From positions 1 to 64,000 of the forward strand of contig JANWVO010000037.1 of the NCBI GenBank assembly GCA_025056865.1: DNA of 64,000 nucleotides, in the 5' to 3' direction. This document shows positions 45,046-53,576 of this stretch, one piece after another (position 1 is the stretch's first letter; each line of letters begins with the position of its first letter). The notes beneath the pieces are model-generated. The model did not search any database and was not told the DNA's origin. It saw only the letters and a list, made by a program, of their open reading frames with translations. The DNA is from Bryobacteraceae bacterium (lineage in GTDB: Bacteria > Acidobacteriota > Terriglobia > Bryobacterales > Bryobacteraceae). A program made the position numbers and the translations under genes.

Positions 45046-46098
45046 ATGCAGAATCCCCGCCAGGCTGCGCGCCTCCTGCTCGAATGGTACGCCCGCATGC
45101 GCCGCGACCTGCCGTGGCGGCGCACGCGCGACCCCTGGCGGATCCTTGTTTCCGAGGTGATGCTCCAGCAGACGCGCGTCGCGGCCGTCATCCCTTACTA
45201 CGAGCGCTTCCTGGCGCGCTTCCCCACGCCGGAAAGCCTCGCCGCGGCGCCGGAGGAAGAGCTGTTGGCCCTGTGGGCGGGGCTGGGCTACTACAGCAGG
45301 GCGCGCCATCTCCGGCGGGCCGCCGAGGCCATTGCGGCGCGCGGCGCCATGCCAAGGACGGCGGAGGAGTGGCGCACGCTGCCGGGCGTAGGCGACTATA
45401 CGGCGGCGGCGGTCGCCTCCATCTGTTTCCACGAGCCGTGTGCCGTTCTGGATGGCAACGTGGTTCGCGTGATGGCCCGGCTGAGCGCGGAAGCCGGCGA
45501 TGTCTCCTCTGCGCCCGTGCGGTTGCGCCTGAAAGAGCTGGCGCAACGGATGCTCGATCCGCGCCGCCCGGGCGACTTCAACCAGGCGCTCATGGAACTT
45601 GGCGCCACCATCTGCCTGCCGCGCCAGCCGAAGTGCCTGCTGTGCCCGCTGGCCGCACATTGCCGAGCACGGGCGGCAGGAATCGAAGAGCAGCTTCCGG
45701 TGCGCGCCCGCCGCAGGGAAGCAGTGAAACTCGAGTTGGACCTCGCCGTGGTGCTGCACCGCGGGCGCATCCTGCTGCGGAAACGGTCGGAAAACGATGG
45801 GCGCCTGGCCGGCTTCTGGGAGCTGCCAGAAGTGGGCACCCTTCCTGATTCCTTTCCCCGCCAGTTTCTGGGCTCGTTCCGCCATTCCATTACCCGCCAC
45901 GACTACGCCGTGCGGGTGTGGAGGATCCAGACGGGTCGCGTGCTGCCGGGCTTCGAGTGGCAGGCGCTGCCGGCGCTCGCCATGCTGCCGCTCAGCTCGA
46001 TGACACGCAAGGCGCTGGAGCTGGCCGGGATCCGGGTGGCCTCAGCCGCCACGGATCCTGACCGCCTGCCCACGCTGCGTCCCGCCCAGCCCGGCTGA
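45046..46098 (+). CDS. mutY: A/G-specific adenine glycosylase MutY
   Basis: 350 residues. MutY removes adenine opposite 8-oxoguanine. The helix-hairpin-helix glycosylase core has RRDLPWRR, the catalytic Glu in SEVMLQQTRV, LPGVGDYTAAAV and the catalytic Asp in AVLDGNVVRV. The 4Fe-4S site C-x6-C-x2-C-x5-C is intact (CLPRQPKCLLCPLAAHC). A C-terminal NUDIX-like recognition domain follows (ILLRKRSENDGRLAGFWELP). I chose the ATG at 45046 because the protein then starts just before LLLEWYARM. A TTG at 45004 follows GAGGGGAG and is an alternative. No Shine-Dalgarno precedes 45046. Confidence 0.94.
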   Translation: MQNPRQAARLLLEWYARMRRDLPWRRTRDPWRILVSEVMLQQTRVAAVIPYYERFLARFPTPESLAAAPEEELLALWAGLGYYSRARHLRRAAEAIAARGAMPRTAEEWRTLPGVGDYTAAAVASICFHEPCAVLDGNVVRVMARLSAEAGDVSSAPVRLRLKELAQRMLDPRRPGDFNQALMELGATICLPRQPKCLLCPLAAHCRARAAGIEEQLPVRARRREAVKLELDLAVVLHRGRILLRKRSENDGRLAGFWELPEVGTLPDSFPRQFLGSFRHSITRHDYAVRVWRIQTGRVLPGFEWQALPALAMLPLSSMTRKALELAGIRVASAATDPDRLPTLRPAQPG

Positions 46099-46233
46099 GC
46101 GTCGGCGAAGCCTGGCCCATTTCCTGCGCCACTTCCCAGGGGAAGTAGTGCCAGGCATCCCTGGCCGGCATATCCCGTGGTCGTGTCCGGGAATATCGAC
46201 AGCCGCGTCCCGCTCTCCCTAGGATGAAGGCGG

Positions 46234-47079
46234 ATGCGGCGGTTCGCGCTCCGGGCCCTGCCGGCGCTGGCGGCGTGCGCTGTCTTCGCCGCCGAGCCTG
46301 TCGCCAGCCGGGCGCCGGTTTACAGCCAGGCGACCATTGTCAATCTCGGCAACGGAGTGCCGGGCGAACTTGCCCCGAACTCGCTGGCCGTGATTTACGG
46401 CGCGAATCTGAGCAATGCCACCATTTCCCGCCTGGAAGCCTCGCCCTCCTCGCTGCTGATGCCCACGCTGTTGCCCGGAGCGGGCGTTTCCGTGAAGGTA
46501 AACGGGATTCTGGCCGGGCTCGAATACGCGTCTCCGGAGGCGGTCGTCTTCGTCGTCCCGCCGGAGCTGGTGGGCGGTCCGGCGAAGGTTGTGCTCACGA
46601 GGAATTCGCTCAACGGACCTACGGTGCAAGTGCAGCTTCGCGATGCGGCGCCCTCGCTGCTTCCGCTCGATTCCGGCTGGACGCTGGCGCGCCGGGCGGA
46701 CACGCTGGAATGGTGTCTGCCCCAACAGGGGGCCCGTCCCGGGGATGAAGTCATCCTGTACGGCACCGGTTGGGGACCCCTGCTGCGCCAGCCGGTGAAC
46801 CTCCAGATTCCGGATCGCCCCAACGAATTGAAGGCGCGGGCCGGGGTGCGAGTGCTTCTCGATGGTGCGGAAGTGGAGCCGGGGCGGATCCTGTATGCCG
46901 GCGCAGCTCCTGGAGTGCCGGGGGTGTATCAGCTCCGCTTCCGTCTGCCCGCATGGAGTCCGCCGGATCCGGAGATCCGCGTCTCCATCTCTGGCCTGCT
47001 CACGCAGCCCGGCCTGCGCCTCCCTGTGGCCGCTCCCGCCACGCAACCGCCGGCCGAGCGGATGCGTTTCATGGAATGA
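46234..47079 (+). CDS. Secreted protein of the Solibacter C-terminal (TIGR03437-like) domain type
   Basis: 281 residues with a signal peptide (ALRALPALAACAVFAAEPVA). The body follows the pattern of the Solibacter C-terminal domain: ELAPNSLAVIYGANLSNA, GVSVKVNGILAGLEYASPEA, a pre-barrel VVPPELVGGP, then PGDEVILYGTGWGP and PGVPGVYQLRFRLP. This domain usually ends large secreted proteins; here it is nearly the whole protein. Function unknown. TAGGAT at 46220-46225 ends eight bases before the ATG, so the leader may be almost absent. Confidence 0.75.
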   Translation: MRRFALRALPALAACAVFAAEPVASRAPVYSQATIVNLGNGVPGELAPNSLAVIYGANLSNATISRLEASPSSLLMPTLLPGAGVSVKVNGILAGLEYASPEAVVFVVPPELVGGPAKVVLTRNSLNGPTVQVQLRDAAPSLLPLDSGWTLARRADTLEWCLPQQGARPGDEVILYGTGWGPLLRQPVNLQIPDRPNELKARAGVRVLLDGAEVEPGRILYAGAAPGVPGVYQLRFRLPAWSPPDPEIRVSISGLLTQPGLRLPVAAPATQPPAERMRFME

Positions 47080-47137
47080 GCGCCGGGAGGCTTTTGCTCC
47101 GGGCTGATCCGGTCTAGCCTGAGAGAAGGGAGGCGCC

Positions 47138-47920
47138 GTGAGAGTCAGGACTGTATGCATGGAGCTGGTGGCGTGCGCCGCCGTTGCGCTGGCGGCGCAA
47201 TGGCCCGCCGCCCCGGAAGAGGGGAAGGCGCAAGCCGACGACCCGGCCAGGCGCATTTACACCGTGCCTGAGGGTACGAAGATCCCGCTGCAACTGATCA
47301 ACAGTGTGAGCACGAAGACCGCGGCCGTGGGAGACCGCGTCTATCTTCAGACGGCGTTCCCGATTCTCTCCGGCGGCCGCATCGTCATTCCTCCGGGTTC
47401 GTATGTCACCGGCACCGTCACCGAGGTCAAGCGCGGAGGCAGGGTGAAAGGACGCGCCGAGCTCTACATCCGCTTTGACTCGCTCACGTTGCCCAATGGA
47501 GTGACCCGCGACTTCCGCGCCGGCGTTCACTCGCTGGATGCCGCCAACCCGGGCCGCGTGGATCGCACCGAAGGCAAGGTGGAAGGCGAGTCGAACAAGA
47601 GCGGCGATGCCGTCAAGGTGGGCGAGGCTGCCGGCTGGGGAACGATGATTGGCGGCGTGGCCTCCCGCAGCGGCAAGGGGGCGGGCATCGGCGCAGCGGC
47701 AGGCGCCGCCGCAGGGCTGGTCGGCGTGCTGCTCACGCGGGGGCCGGACGCGATTCTCGAGCGCGGCACCACGGTGGAAATGGTCCTGGACCGCACGCTG
47801 AAGTTTGAAGAGGCGGAACTGGAGGGGCTTGGAGCCGCCAGTACAGGACCGCGCATCATCCCCCCGCGCGGAGCCCAGGAGCAGCAGAATCCGCGCCTCT
47901 CGCGCCGGCCGTTTCCCTGA
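47138..47920 (+). CDS. Exported protein with VirB10/TrbI-like beta domain and glycine zipper
   Basis: 260 residues. GTG start with AGGGAGG five bases upstream and a signal-like N-terminus (MELVACAAVALAAQW). Residues about 40-140 resemble the beta-barrel of TrbI/VirB10-like proteins: VPEGTKIPLQLINSVSTKTA, GGRIVIPPGSYVTGTVTEVK and ELYIRFDSLTLPNG. A glycine-rich membrane or zipper segment follows (GKGAGIGAAAGAAAGLVGVLL). The tail is polar. No secretion-system gene is nearby. This resembles stand-alone exported Acidobacterial proteins of unknown role. Confidence 0.65.
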   Translation: MRVRTVCMELVACAAVALAAQWPAAPEEGKAQADDPARRIYTVPEGTKIPLQLINSVSTKTAAVGDRVYLQTAFPILSGGRIVIPPGSYVTGTVTEVKRGGRVKGRAELYIRFDSLTLPNGVTRDFRAGVHSLDAANPGRVDRTEGKVEGESNKSGDAVKVGEAAGWGTMIGGVASRSGKGAGIGAAAGAAAGLVGVLLTRGPDAILERGTTVEMVLDRTLKFEEAELEGLGAASTGPRIIPPRGAQEQQNPRLSRRPFP

Positions 47921-48022
47921 CAGGATGCTGAAAGATGCCTCTCTTCCGTCATTGGCGGATGTGGAATGAATGATTTTCGGTCGACTTTTTGTGGCCGAAC
48001 AGGATCTCTCAGCATCCTGCCA
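47918..48022. repeat. 105-bp intergenic element with 19-bp terminal inverted repeats
   Basis: The left arm TGACAGGATGCTGAAAGAT (47918-47936) starts on the stop codon of the upstream gene. The right arm (48004-48022) is its reverse complement with two mismatches (17 of 19). The inner 67 bases are lower in GC and carry a TTTTT. It resembles a REPIN or small non-autonomous mobile element. A motif at 48029-48042 (GGGGCCAGACGCCA) resembles the arm of the element at 53504. Confidence 0.55.
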
Positions 48023-48157
48023 GGAAAAGGGGCCAGACGCCACAGGCCCGATTTCCTGCTGGAGCCGCTGCTTCTCAGTGGAGGAAGCGGCCGCGGACGA
48101 GGCACACGAGGCTCATGCTGGCAGGATGGATGCGCCAGTGTCTGACCGCAACTCCAG

Positions 48158-48544
48158 TCAGGGCTGTGGAGTGCCGCTGAGCGTTTCCGCGATGAGCTTC
48201 AGCAGCACCGGCATCTGAATCGGCTTCGGCAGGGTGCCGTGCGCCCCGAGGTAGGATGCGATCCGGAGGTAGTCGCCCCCGAAAGCGCCGCTCATGGCGA
48301 TGACTTTCAGCTCCGGATACTCGCGCCGCAGGGTCTTGATCGTTTCAATGCCTTCCTGCTCCGGCATCACGAGGTCGGTGAGGATCAGGTCGACCGGCGT
48401 GCCCCTGAGGATCCGCAACGCCTCCTTGCCGTTCTCGGCGCAGAGCACGGAGTAACCGGCCGACTCCAGCATGCTGCGGATGACCTCCCGCACGCCGGGA
48501 TCATCGTCCACGACAAGAATCCGTCTGGTGGATCTCTCCTCCAT
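48158..48544 (-). CDS. Single-domain response regulator
   Basis: 128 residues, one CheY-like receiver: acidic residues in LVVDDDPGVRE, phospho-acceptor Asp57 in LILTDLVMPEQEG, Ser switch in IAMSGAFGG and Lys in LPKPIQMP. There is no output domain and no neighbouring kinase. The start at 48544 (MEERSTRRILVVDDD) is chosen because residues upstream in the longer frame have no family match. Its strand matches the UPF0182 gene upstream, 80 bases away. Partner unknown. Confidence 0.85.
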   Translation of the reverse strand: MEERSTRRILVVDDDPGVREVIRSMLESAGYSVLCAENGKEALRILRGTPVDLILTDLVMPEQEGIETIKTLRREYPELKVIAMSGAFGGDYLRIASYLGAHGTLPKPIQMPVLLKLIAETLSGTPQP

Positions 48545-48623
48545 GAGGCTGTCTTCCCCAGTGTAATGATTCAATCCCGGGAAGGGAATCGGAAAAATCC
48601 ACTGAGGTCCGCCTGTCTGCTTT

Positions 48624-51320
48624 TCATCTGGACTTCGATCCCGCGGCCAGCCGTTCCAGTGCTTCGATTTCCCGTCCTGCATCAGCAAATCTGCCCTGCC
48701 CCATCAGCTCCTTGTAACGCTGCAAACGCCGGGAAATCTCCTCGAGAAGCCGGCGGCTCTCTTCCGCGGACGGCTGCGGCGCGGAGGGAGGTTGAGCCTG
48801 CGTCTCCGCGGGACGGGCCGGCGGCGCCTGCTGTCCGGTGAGCTGCGCGACGGCGTCTTCGTACGTATCGGCATAAATCAGCCGGTTGCCCATGGCCACC
48901 ACAACCTTTTTGAGCTGGGGCATGCGGGCTTCAGCCGCCTGAATGTAAATCGGTTCGACGTAAACGAGCGTATTCTCCACCGGAAGCACCAGCATCTGGC
49001 CGCGCAGCACCTGCGAGCCCTGCTGGTTCCACAGCGTGAGATCCTTGCTGATCACCTGGTCCTGGTTGATGCGCGCCTCAATCTGCATCGGGCCGAAGAT
49101 CAACTGCTGCTTGGAGAGCTGGAGGAAATGCAGTTCGCCAAGCGCCTCGCCGTCGCAGCGGGCCACCATCAGGCCGATCAGGTTGTCCTTGTTGCGCGGC
49201 GTGAAGGTTGTCATCAGGAGGAACTCGGGCCGGTCGCTGCCGGGCAGCGCCGCCACGATGTAGGTGGGCGTGACGGGCTGGGGCCGGCCGCCGGGGCTGT
49301 TCAGGTTCCGCGCGAGGTCCCAGACGTCCTCCTTGTTGTAGAACGCCTCCGGATCCGTCATGTGGTAGGTGCGGTAGATCTCCGCCTGGATGCGGAAGAT
49401 CGTTTCCGGATAGCGGGCATGGGCGCGCAGGTCGGCCGGCATCGCGCCGCGGGAAGTGAACAGTTTCGGAAACAGCCTCCGGTAGGCGGCCAGCACCGGG
49501 TCTTCCTCGTCGAAGACGTAAATGCGCACCGCGCCGTCGTAGGCGTCCACCGTGGCCTTGACGGAGTTGCGGATGTAATTGATGGCGTCGCCTTCCCCGA
49601 TCCGCAGGGCACGGGAGTAAGGATGATTGTCGCTCACGGTGTAACCGTCCACCATCCAGACGAGACGGCCGCCCTCCGTGATCACCAGGTACGGATCGCG
49701 GTCCCAGACGATGAAGGCAGCCAGCGCTTCCAGCCGCTCGCGCACGCGGCGGCGGATGATCATGCGGCTCTCTTCGGTCAGGTAGGACGTCAGTACGATG
49801 TTCCAGTCGCCGTAGCGGAGCGCCGCGGCCACGCGCAGCGGCATCGATGCGATAGGAAAGCCGCCCTTGCCCGCGTAGCGCGTCTCCACGTTGCCGGACC
49901 CCGACGGATAGTCGAACTCGGGCTGCTTCGTGTGGACGAAGACCGGCTCGTGCGAGACTTCGCCGAAGTAGATCTCGGGCCGGGTCAGCTTCAGGGACTT
50001 CGTCCGCACGGCCGGCGGCGCGTCCTGCACGAGCAGCACCGGGAGCCCTTCGCCGGTGATCCGCGCCGCTTCCGCCACCACCATTCCGTAGCCGTGCGTG
50101 TAGACGAAGTGCGGGTTGATCCAGCGGGCGCGCGCGTCGGCGGGCAGTTGCGCGACATCGATTTCGCGCGGCGTGATCAGGAGCTGACGGAGCTGGCCGT
50201 CGATCATGTAGCGGTCGACGTCGGTGTCATGGAATACGTAATAGGGCCGCAGCGCCTGGATCTGCGTCACCGTGTCGTGGAAGGCGCGCCAGTCCCACAG
50301 CCGCACGTTGTCGAATAGCGCGCGGTGCTTGTTGCGGTCGATCGGCGCTTCGAGCTGCGCCGGGAAGTCGGTTTCCACCGTGTTCCGGTCCAGCCGGTAG
50401 GCGGCGCGCGTGGCCTCGATGTGCCTCTGGATGTAAGGCCGCTGGATGGTGATCTCGCTCGGGCGCACGTACACGGCCGTGAACAGCGGCGGCAGCGCGG
50501 CGCCCGCGATCAGAGCGGCAGGGAACACAAGCGCCCAGCGGAAGCGGCCGGATAGAAAGGCGGCTGCCGCCGCGAGAGCCGTGCCGAACTTCACCCATAT
50601 CAGCGGAAGGCTGACGTTTTCCGCCGTCCAGTCCACGCCCACCAGCGAGCCGTGGTCCTCGAAAAGCAGATCGTAGCGGCTGAGCAGGATCGAAACGGCC
50701 CATGCAGTGAAAAAGAGCGCCGCCGCGGTCCGCAGAAAGCGCGAATCAAATGAGGCTTTCAGGCTGCGGAGATCGAACACCTCGGATCGTTCAAACTCCT
50801 GGTCGATCCAGTTCAGGCTGTACATTCTCCAGAACCGTGCCGTCGCCCAGAAGATGAGCACGGCCACCAGCGAGGTGCCGAGAACAAAGCGCAGCAGCAC
50901 GCGATAAAAAGGCAGGTCGAAGAAATAGAAGCTGAGCGGGTGGCCGAATACCGGATCCGTCCAGCCGCCGGGCGCGCCGCGGCTGCCTGCCCAGCGCACA
51001 ATCGTCCAGCCGTCCACGGTGACGGCGGCAAGGAGCACGCCAAGCAGAAGAATCACCAGCGTCGCAATGCGCGCATAGACGGGATGATGCCGCAGCCCCG
51101 TTCCGGCGTGCTTCATTCCGCGGGCATGCGCCACCCAGAGAGCCGCAAACGCCGCGAGCGCCGCCAGCGCAGCGGGAATCAGGTTGTAGGAGAGCATTTG
51201 CAGCCAGGTCTCTACCTGCTGCATTTCCTTCCACCACTGGTATTCGATGGCGAAGCCGGCAATCCAGCGCGCGCTGAGCAGGAGCAGCACGAGGAGGACA
51301 ATCAGGGTGGTTCGGGCCAT
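48624..51320 (-). CDS. UPF0182-family membrane protein
   Basis: 898 residues. The start at 51320 has AGGAG upstream. Seven or so membrane segments fill the first 300 residues (LIVLLVLLLLSARWIAGFA, LIPAALAALAAFAALWVA, ATLVILLLGVLLAAVTVDGW and others). A large extracytoplasmic domain follows with family landmarks TYPRPSEITIQRPYI-like (VRPSEITIQRPYIQRHIEAT), WRAFHDTVTQIQALRPYYVF, DVDRYMIDG, HGYGMV and VWMVDGYTVSDNHPYS. The C-terminus is Pro/Gln-rich and helical. The family is widespread and its function unknown. Confidence 0.9.
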   Translation of the reverse strand: MARTTLIVLLVLLLLSARWIAGFAIEYQWWKEMQQVETWLQMLSYNLIPAALAALAAFAALWVAHARGMKHAGTGLRHHPVYARIATLVILLLGVLLAAVTVDGWTIVRWAGSRGAPGGWTDPVFGHPLSFYFFDLPFYRVLLRFVLGTSLVAVLIFWATARFWRMYSLNWIDQEFERSEVFDLRSLKASFDSRFLRTAAALFFTAWAVSILLSRYDLLFEDHGSLVGVDWTAENVSLPLIWVKFGTALAAAAAFLSGRFRWALVFPAALIAGAALPPLFTAVYVRPSEITIQRPYIQRHIEATRAAYRLDRNTVETDFPAQLEAPIDRNKHRALFDNVRLWDWRAFHDTVTQIQALRPYYVFHDTDVDRYMIDGQLRQLLITPREIDVAQLPADARARWINPHFVYTHGYGMVVAEAARITGEGLPVLLVQDAPPAVRTKSLKLTRPEIYFGEVSHEPVFVHTKQPEFDYPSGSGNVETRYAGKGGFPIASMPLRVAAALRYGDWNIVLTSYLTEESRMIIRRRVRERLEALAAFIVWDRDPYLVITEGGRLVWMVDGYTVSDNHPYSRALRIGEGDAINYIRNSVKATVDAYDGAVRIYVFDEEDPVLAAYRRLFPKLFTSRGAMPADLRAHARYPETIFRIQAEIYRTYHMTDPEAFYNKEDVWDLARNLNSPGGRPQPVTPTYIVAALPGSDRPEFLLMTTFTPRNKDNLIGLMVARCDGEALGELHFLQLSKQQLIFGPMQIEARINQDQVISKDLTLWNQQGSQVLRGQMLVLPVENTLVYVEPIYIQAAEARMPQLKKVVVAMGNRLIYADTYEDAVAQLTGQQAPPARPAETQAQPPSAPQPSAEESRRLLEEISRRLQRYKELMGQGRFADAGREIEALERLAAGSKSR

Positions 51321-51385
51321 GGGCGCAACTCCTGCAACCAGTGTATGCTTCCCCGTGAACGGCAGCCGCCGTTCGGGAGGCGCAC

Positions 51386-53500
51386 ATGACACGCCGCGAA
51401 TTCGCCGCTTCGCCCCTGGCCGCCGCCCTCCGGCAGGCCGCTCCCGCAGGCAGCCGGCTCGCGCAGCCGATGCGCTGGTTCCAGCTCGCCTTCGTCGAAG
51501 ACGACCCCGGCCGCTACGACATGCAGTTCTGGCTGGATTTCCTTCGCCGCGTGCGCGCCCAGGGCGTCTGCCTTTCGGCGGGCGGCTGCGTCGCCTTCTA
51601 TCCGACGAGCATCCCCTTGCACTACCGCTCGCGTTTCATGAAGGAGGGCGACGACCCCTTCGGCGACCTGGCGCGCGAGTGCCGCAGGATGGGGCTTGCG
51701 ATCCTCGCCCGCGTGGATCCGCACGCCGCGCACGATGACGTCTTTCAGGCGCACCCGGACTGGATTGCCCGCGACGCCGAGGGCCGGCCGCGCCGCCATT
51801 GGGCGATGCCGGACTACTGGGTGACATGCGGCCTCGGCCCGTACAACTTCGAGTTCCTGCGCGATGTCGTCCGCGAAATCGCCGGGCGGTACGACATCGA
51901 CGGCATCTTCGCCAACCGCTGGTCCGGCTCCGGCATGTGCTGGTGCGACCACTGCCGACGGAACTTCCGCGCCTTCTGCGGGCGCGACCTGCCGCGCACG
52001 GCCGACCGCTCGGATCCGCTCTGGCCCGTGTGGCGCGAGTTCTTCAACCAGCGCCTCTTCGAGCTGTGGGAGACGCTCGACGCGGCCGTGCGCAGCGTGC
52101 GGCCGGAGGCGGCCTTCATCCCGAACACGGGCGGCGGAGCGAATGCGGAGATCGACATGAAACGCGCCGGCGCCCGCGCGCCGTTCCTTGTGGCGGACCG
52201 CCAGGCGCGCTATGGCGTGCTTCCCGCCTGGGCCAATGGCAAGAACGCGAAAGAGTACCGCGCGGCGCTCGGCGCGAAGCCCGTGGCGGGCATCATCTCC
52301 GTGGGGCTGGAAGCGCCTTACCGCTGGAAGGACTCCGTTCAGCAGCCGGAGGAGATCCAGCTCTGGGCCGTGGACGGCATCGCCCATGGCATGCGCCCGT
52401 GGGTCACGAAGTTCAACGCGAAGCCGCTCGACCAGCGCTGGTTCCGCCCGGTGGAGGAGCTTTTCGCCTGGCACGCGCGGCACGAGCCTTACTTCCGCAA
52501 CGAAGCGAACCTGGCGCGTGTCGCCGTCGTGTATTCGCAGGAGACGGCGCGGCTGGCCGCGCCGGACGCGGAGGACTTCATCCGCGGCGCCTGCCATGCG
52601 CTCATCGAAGCGCGCATCCCGTTCGAGATGGTGCACGAGGGCCTGCTCGACGCGGATCATCTGAAACCGTTCCGCGCGCTCGTCCTCCCGGACATCGCCG
52701 TGCTGTCGCATGCGCAGTGCGAACAGATCCGGGCCTTCGCCGCCGCGGGCGGCGGCATCGTGGCCACGCACGAGACCTCGCTGTATGACGAATCCGGGCG
52801 CCGCCGGACGGACTTTGGCCTGGCGGACCTGTTCGGCTGTTCCTACGCGGGCAACACAATAGCCCGGCAACAGAATGCCTACATCGACATCCGCGGCCGC
52901 GGCCACCCTCTCCTCGAGGGGTTGCGCGATGCCGGGCGGTTCATTCACGGCGTCCGCCGCGTCGAGATTCACCCGCATGACCCGGCACTTCCGCCGCTGA
53001 CCACGATGCCCTCCTATCCGGATCTGCCGATGGAAGAAGTGTACGTGCGCCAGCCGCCCACCTCCATCCCCGCGGTCCTCTGCCGCAGTCACGGCAAGGG
53101 GCGCGTGGTCTACTTCCCGTGGGACATAGACCGCACCTTCTGGGAAGTGCTCTCGCCGGATCACGGGCGGCTGCTGGCCAATGCCGTGCGGTGGGCGCTT
53201 CAGGAAGAGCCCCTGCTCGTGCTGGAGGGGCCGGGGCTTGTCGATGTGGCCGTGTGGCGGCAGGCGTCCTCGCTCACCGTCCACCTGGTCAACCTCACGA
53301 ACCCCTATGCGATGAAGGGGCCGATCCGCGAGCACATCCCGCTGCCTCCGCAGCGGCTGCGCCTGCGCTGTCCGCAGAAGCCCCGCCGGGCGCGGTGGCT
53401 GTGGAAGGACGAGGAGGCCCGCTGCCGCTGGCGGGATGGAGTGCTGGAGGCGCAGACCCCGCCCATCGCGCTCTACGACGTGCTCGCCCTGGACCTCTGA
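51386..53500 (+). CDS. Putative exported glycoside hydrolase with trimerisation-type domain
   Basis: 704 residues. GGGAGG five bases before the ATG. The N-terminus has a twin-arginine-like MTRREFAAS followed by a weak hydrophobic stretch. The first half looks like a TIM barrel of the hypothetical glycosyl hydrolase 6 kind (GVCLSAGGCVAFYPTSIP, ILARVDPHAAHDDVF, YDIDGIFANRW, CWCDHCRRNFRAF). The second half resembles the glutamine amidotransferase-like trimerisation domain of GH42 enzymes (VAVVYSQETARL, FRALVLPDIAVLS, GKGRVVYFPWDIDRTFW). Catalytic residues cannot be fixed and the substrate is unknown. It is divergent from the UPF0182 gene. Confidence 0.72.
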   Translation: MTRREFAASPLAAALRQAAPAGSRLAQPMRWFQLAFVEDDPGRYDMQFWLDFLRRVRAQGVCLSAGGCVAFYPTSIPLHYRSRFMKEGDDPFGDLARECRRMGLAILARVDPHAAHDDVFQAHPDWIARDAEGRPRRHWAMPDYWVTCGLGPYNFEFLRDVVREIAGRYDIDGIFANRWSGSGMCWCDHCRRNFRAFCGRDLPRTADRSDPLWPVWREFFNQRLFELWETLDAAVRSVRPEAAFIPNTGGGANAEIDMKRAGARAPFLVADRQARYGVLPAWANGKNAKEYRAALGAKPVAGIISVGLEAPYRWKDSVQQPEEIQLWAVDGIAHGMRPWVTKFNAKPLDQRWFRPVEELFAWHARHEPYFRNEANLARVAVVYSQETARLAAPDAEDFIRGACHALIEARIPFEMVHEGLLDADHLKPFRALVLPDIAVLSHAQCEQIRAFAAAGGGIVATHETSLYDESGRRRTDFGLADLFGCSYAGNTIARQQNAYIDIRGRGHPLLEGLRDAGRFIHGVRRVEIHPHDPALPPLTTMPSYPDLPMEEVYVRQPPTSIPAVLCRSHGKGRVVYFPWDIDRTFWEVLSPDHGRLLANAVRWALQEEPLLVLEGPGLVDVAVWRQASSLTVHLVNLTNPYAMKGPIREHIPLPPQRLRLRCPQKPRRARWLWKDEEARCRWRDGVLEAQTPPIALYDVLALDL

Positions 53501-53503
53501 AAG

Positions 53504-53569
53504 GGGGACAGGCGCCATTGGCCCTGCTTCCGGCCTCTGTTCTCAGGACTGGAATTGGCGTCTGTCCCC
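53504..53569. repeat. 66-bp intergenic element with 14-bp inverted repeats
   Basis: GGGGACAGGCGCCA (53504-53517) and TGGCGTCTGTCCCC (53556-53569) are inverted repeats with one mismatch that would be a G-U pair in RNA. It lies between convergent genes. The arm resembles REP-type palindromes associated with RAYT transposases. It may also serve as a bidirectional terminator, though no T-run follows. Confidence 0.55.
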
Positions 53570-53576
53570 GTTCCGC

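Noticed and set aside
45010-45060. SOS box between uvrA and mutY
   Set aside because: A CTGCATG stretch is present, but no CTGT-N8-ACAG-like match could be aligned.
46110-46175. Imperfect hairpin (CCACTTCCC / GGGGAAGTAGTG) after mutY
   Set aside because: Stem is bulged and no T-run follows, so I do not call a terminator.
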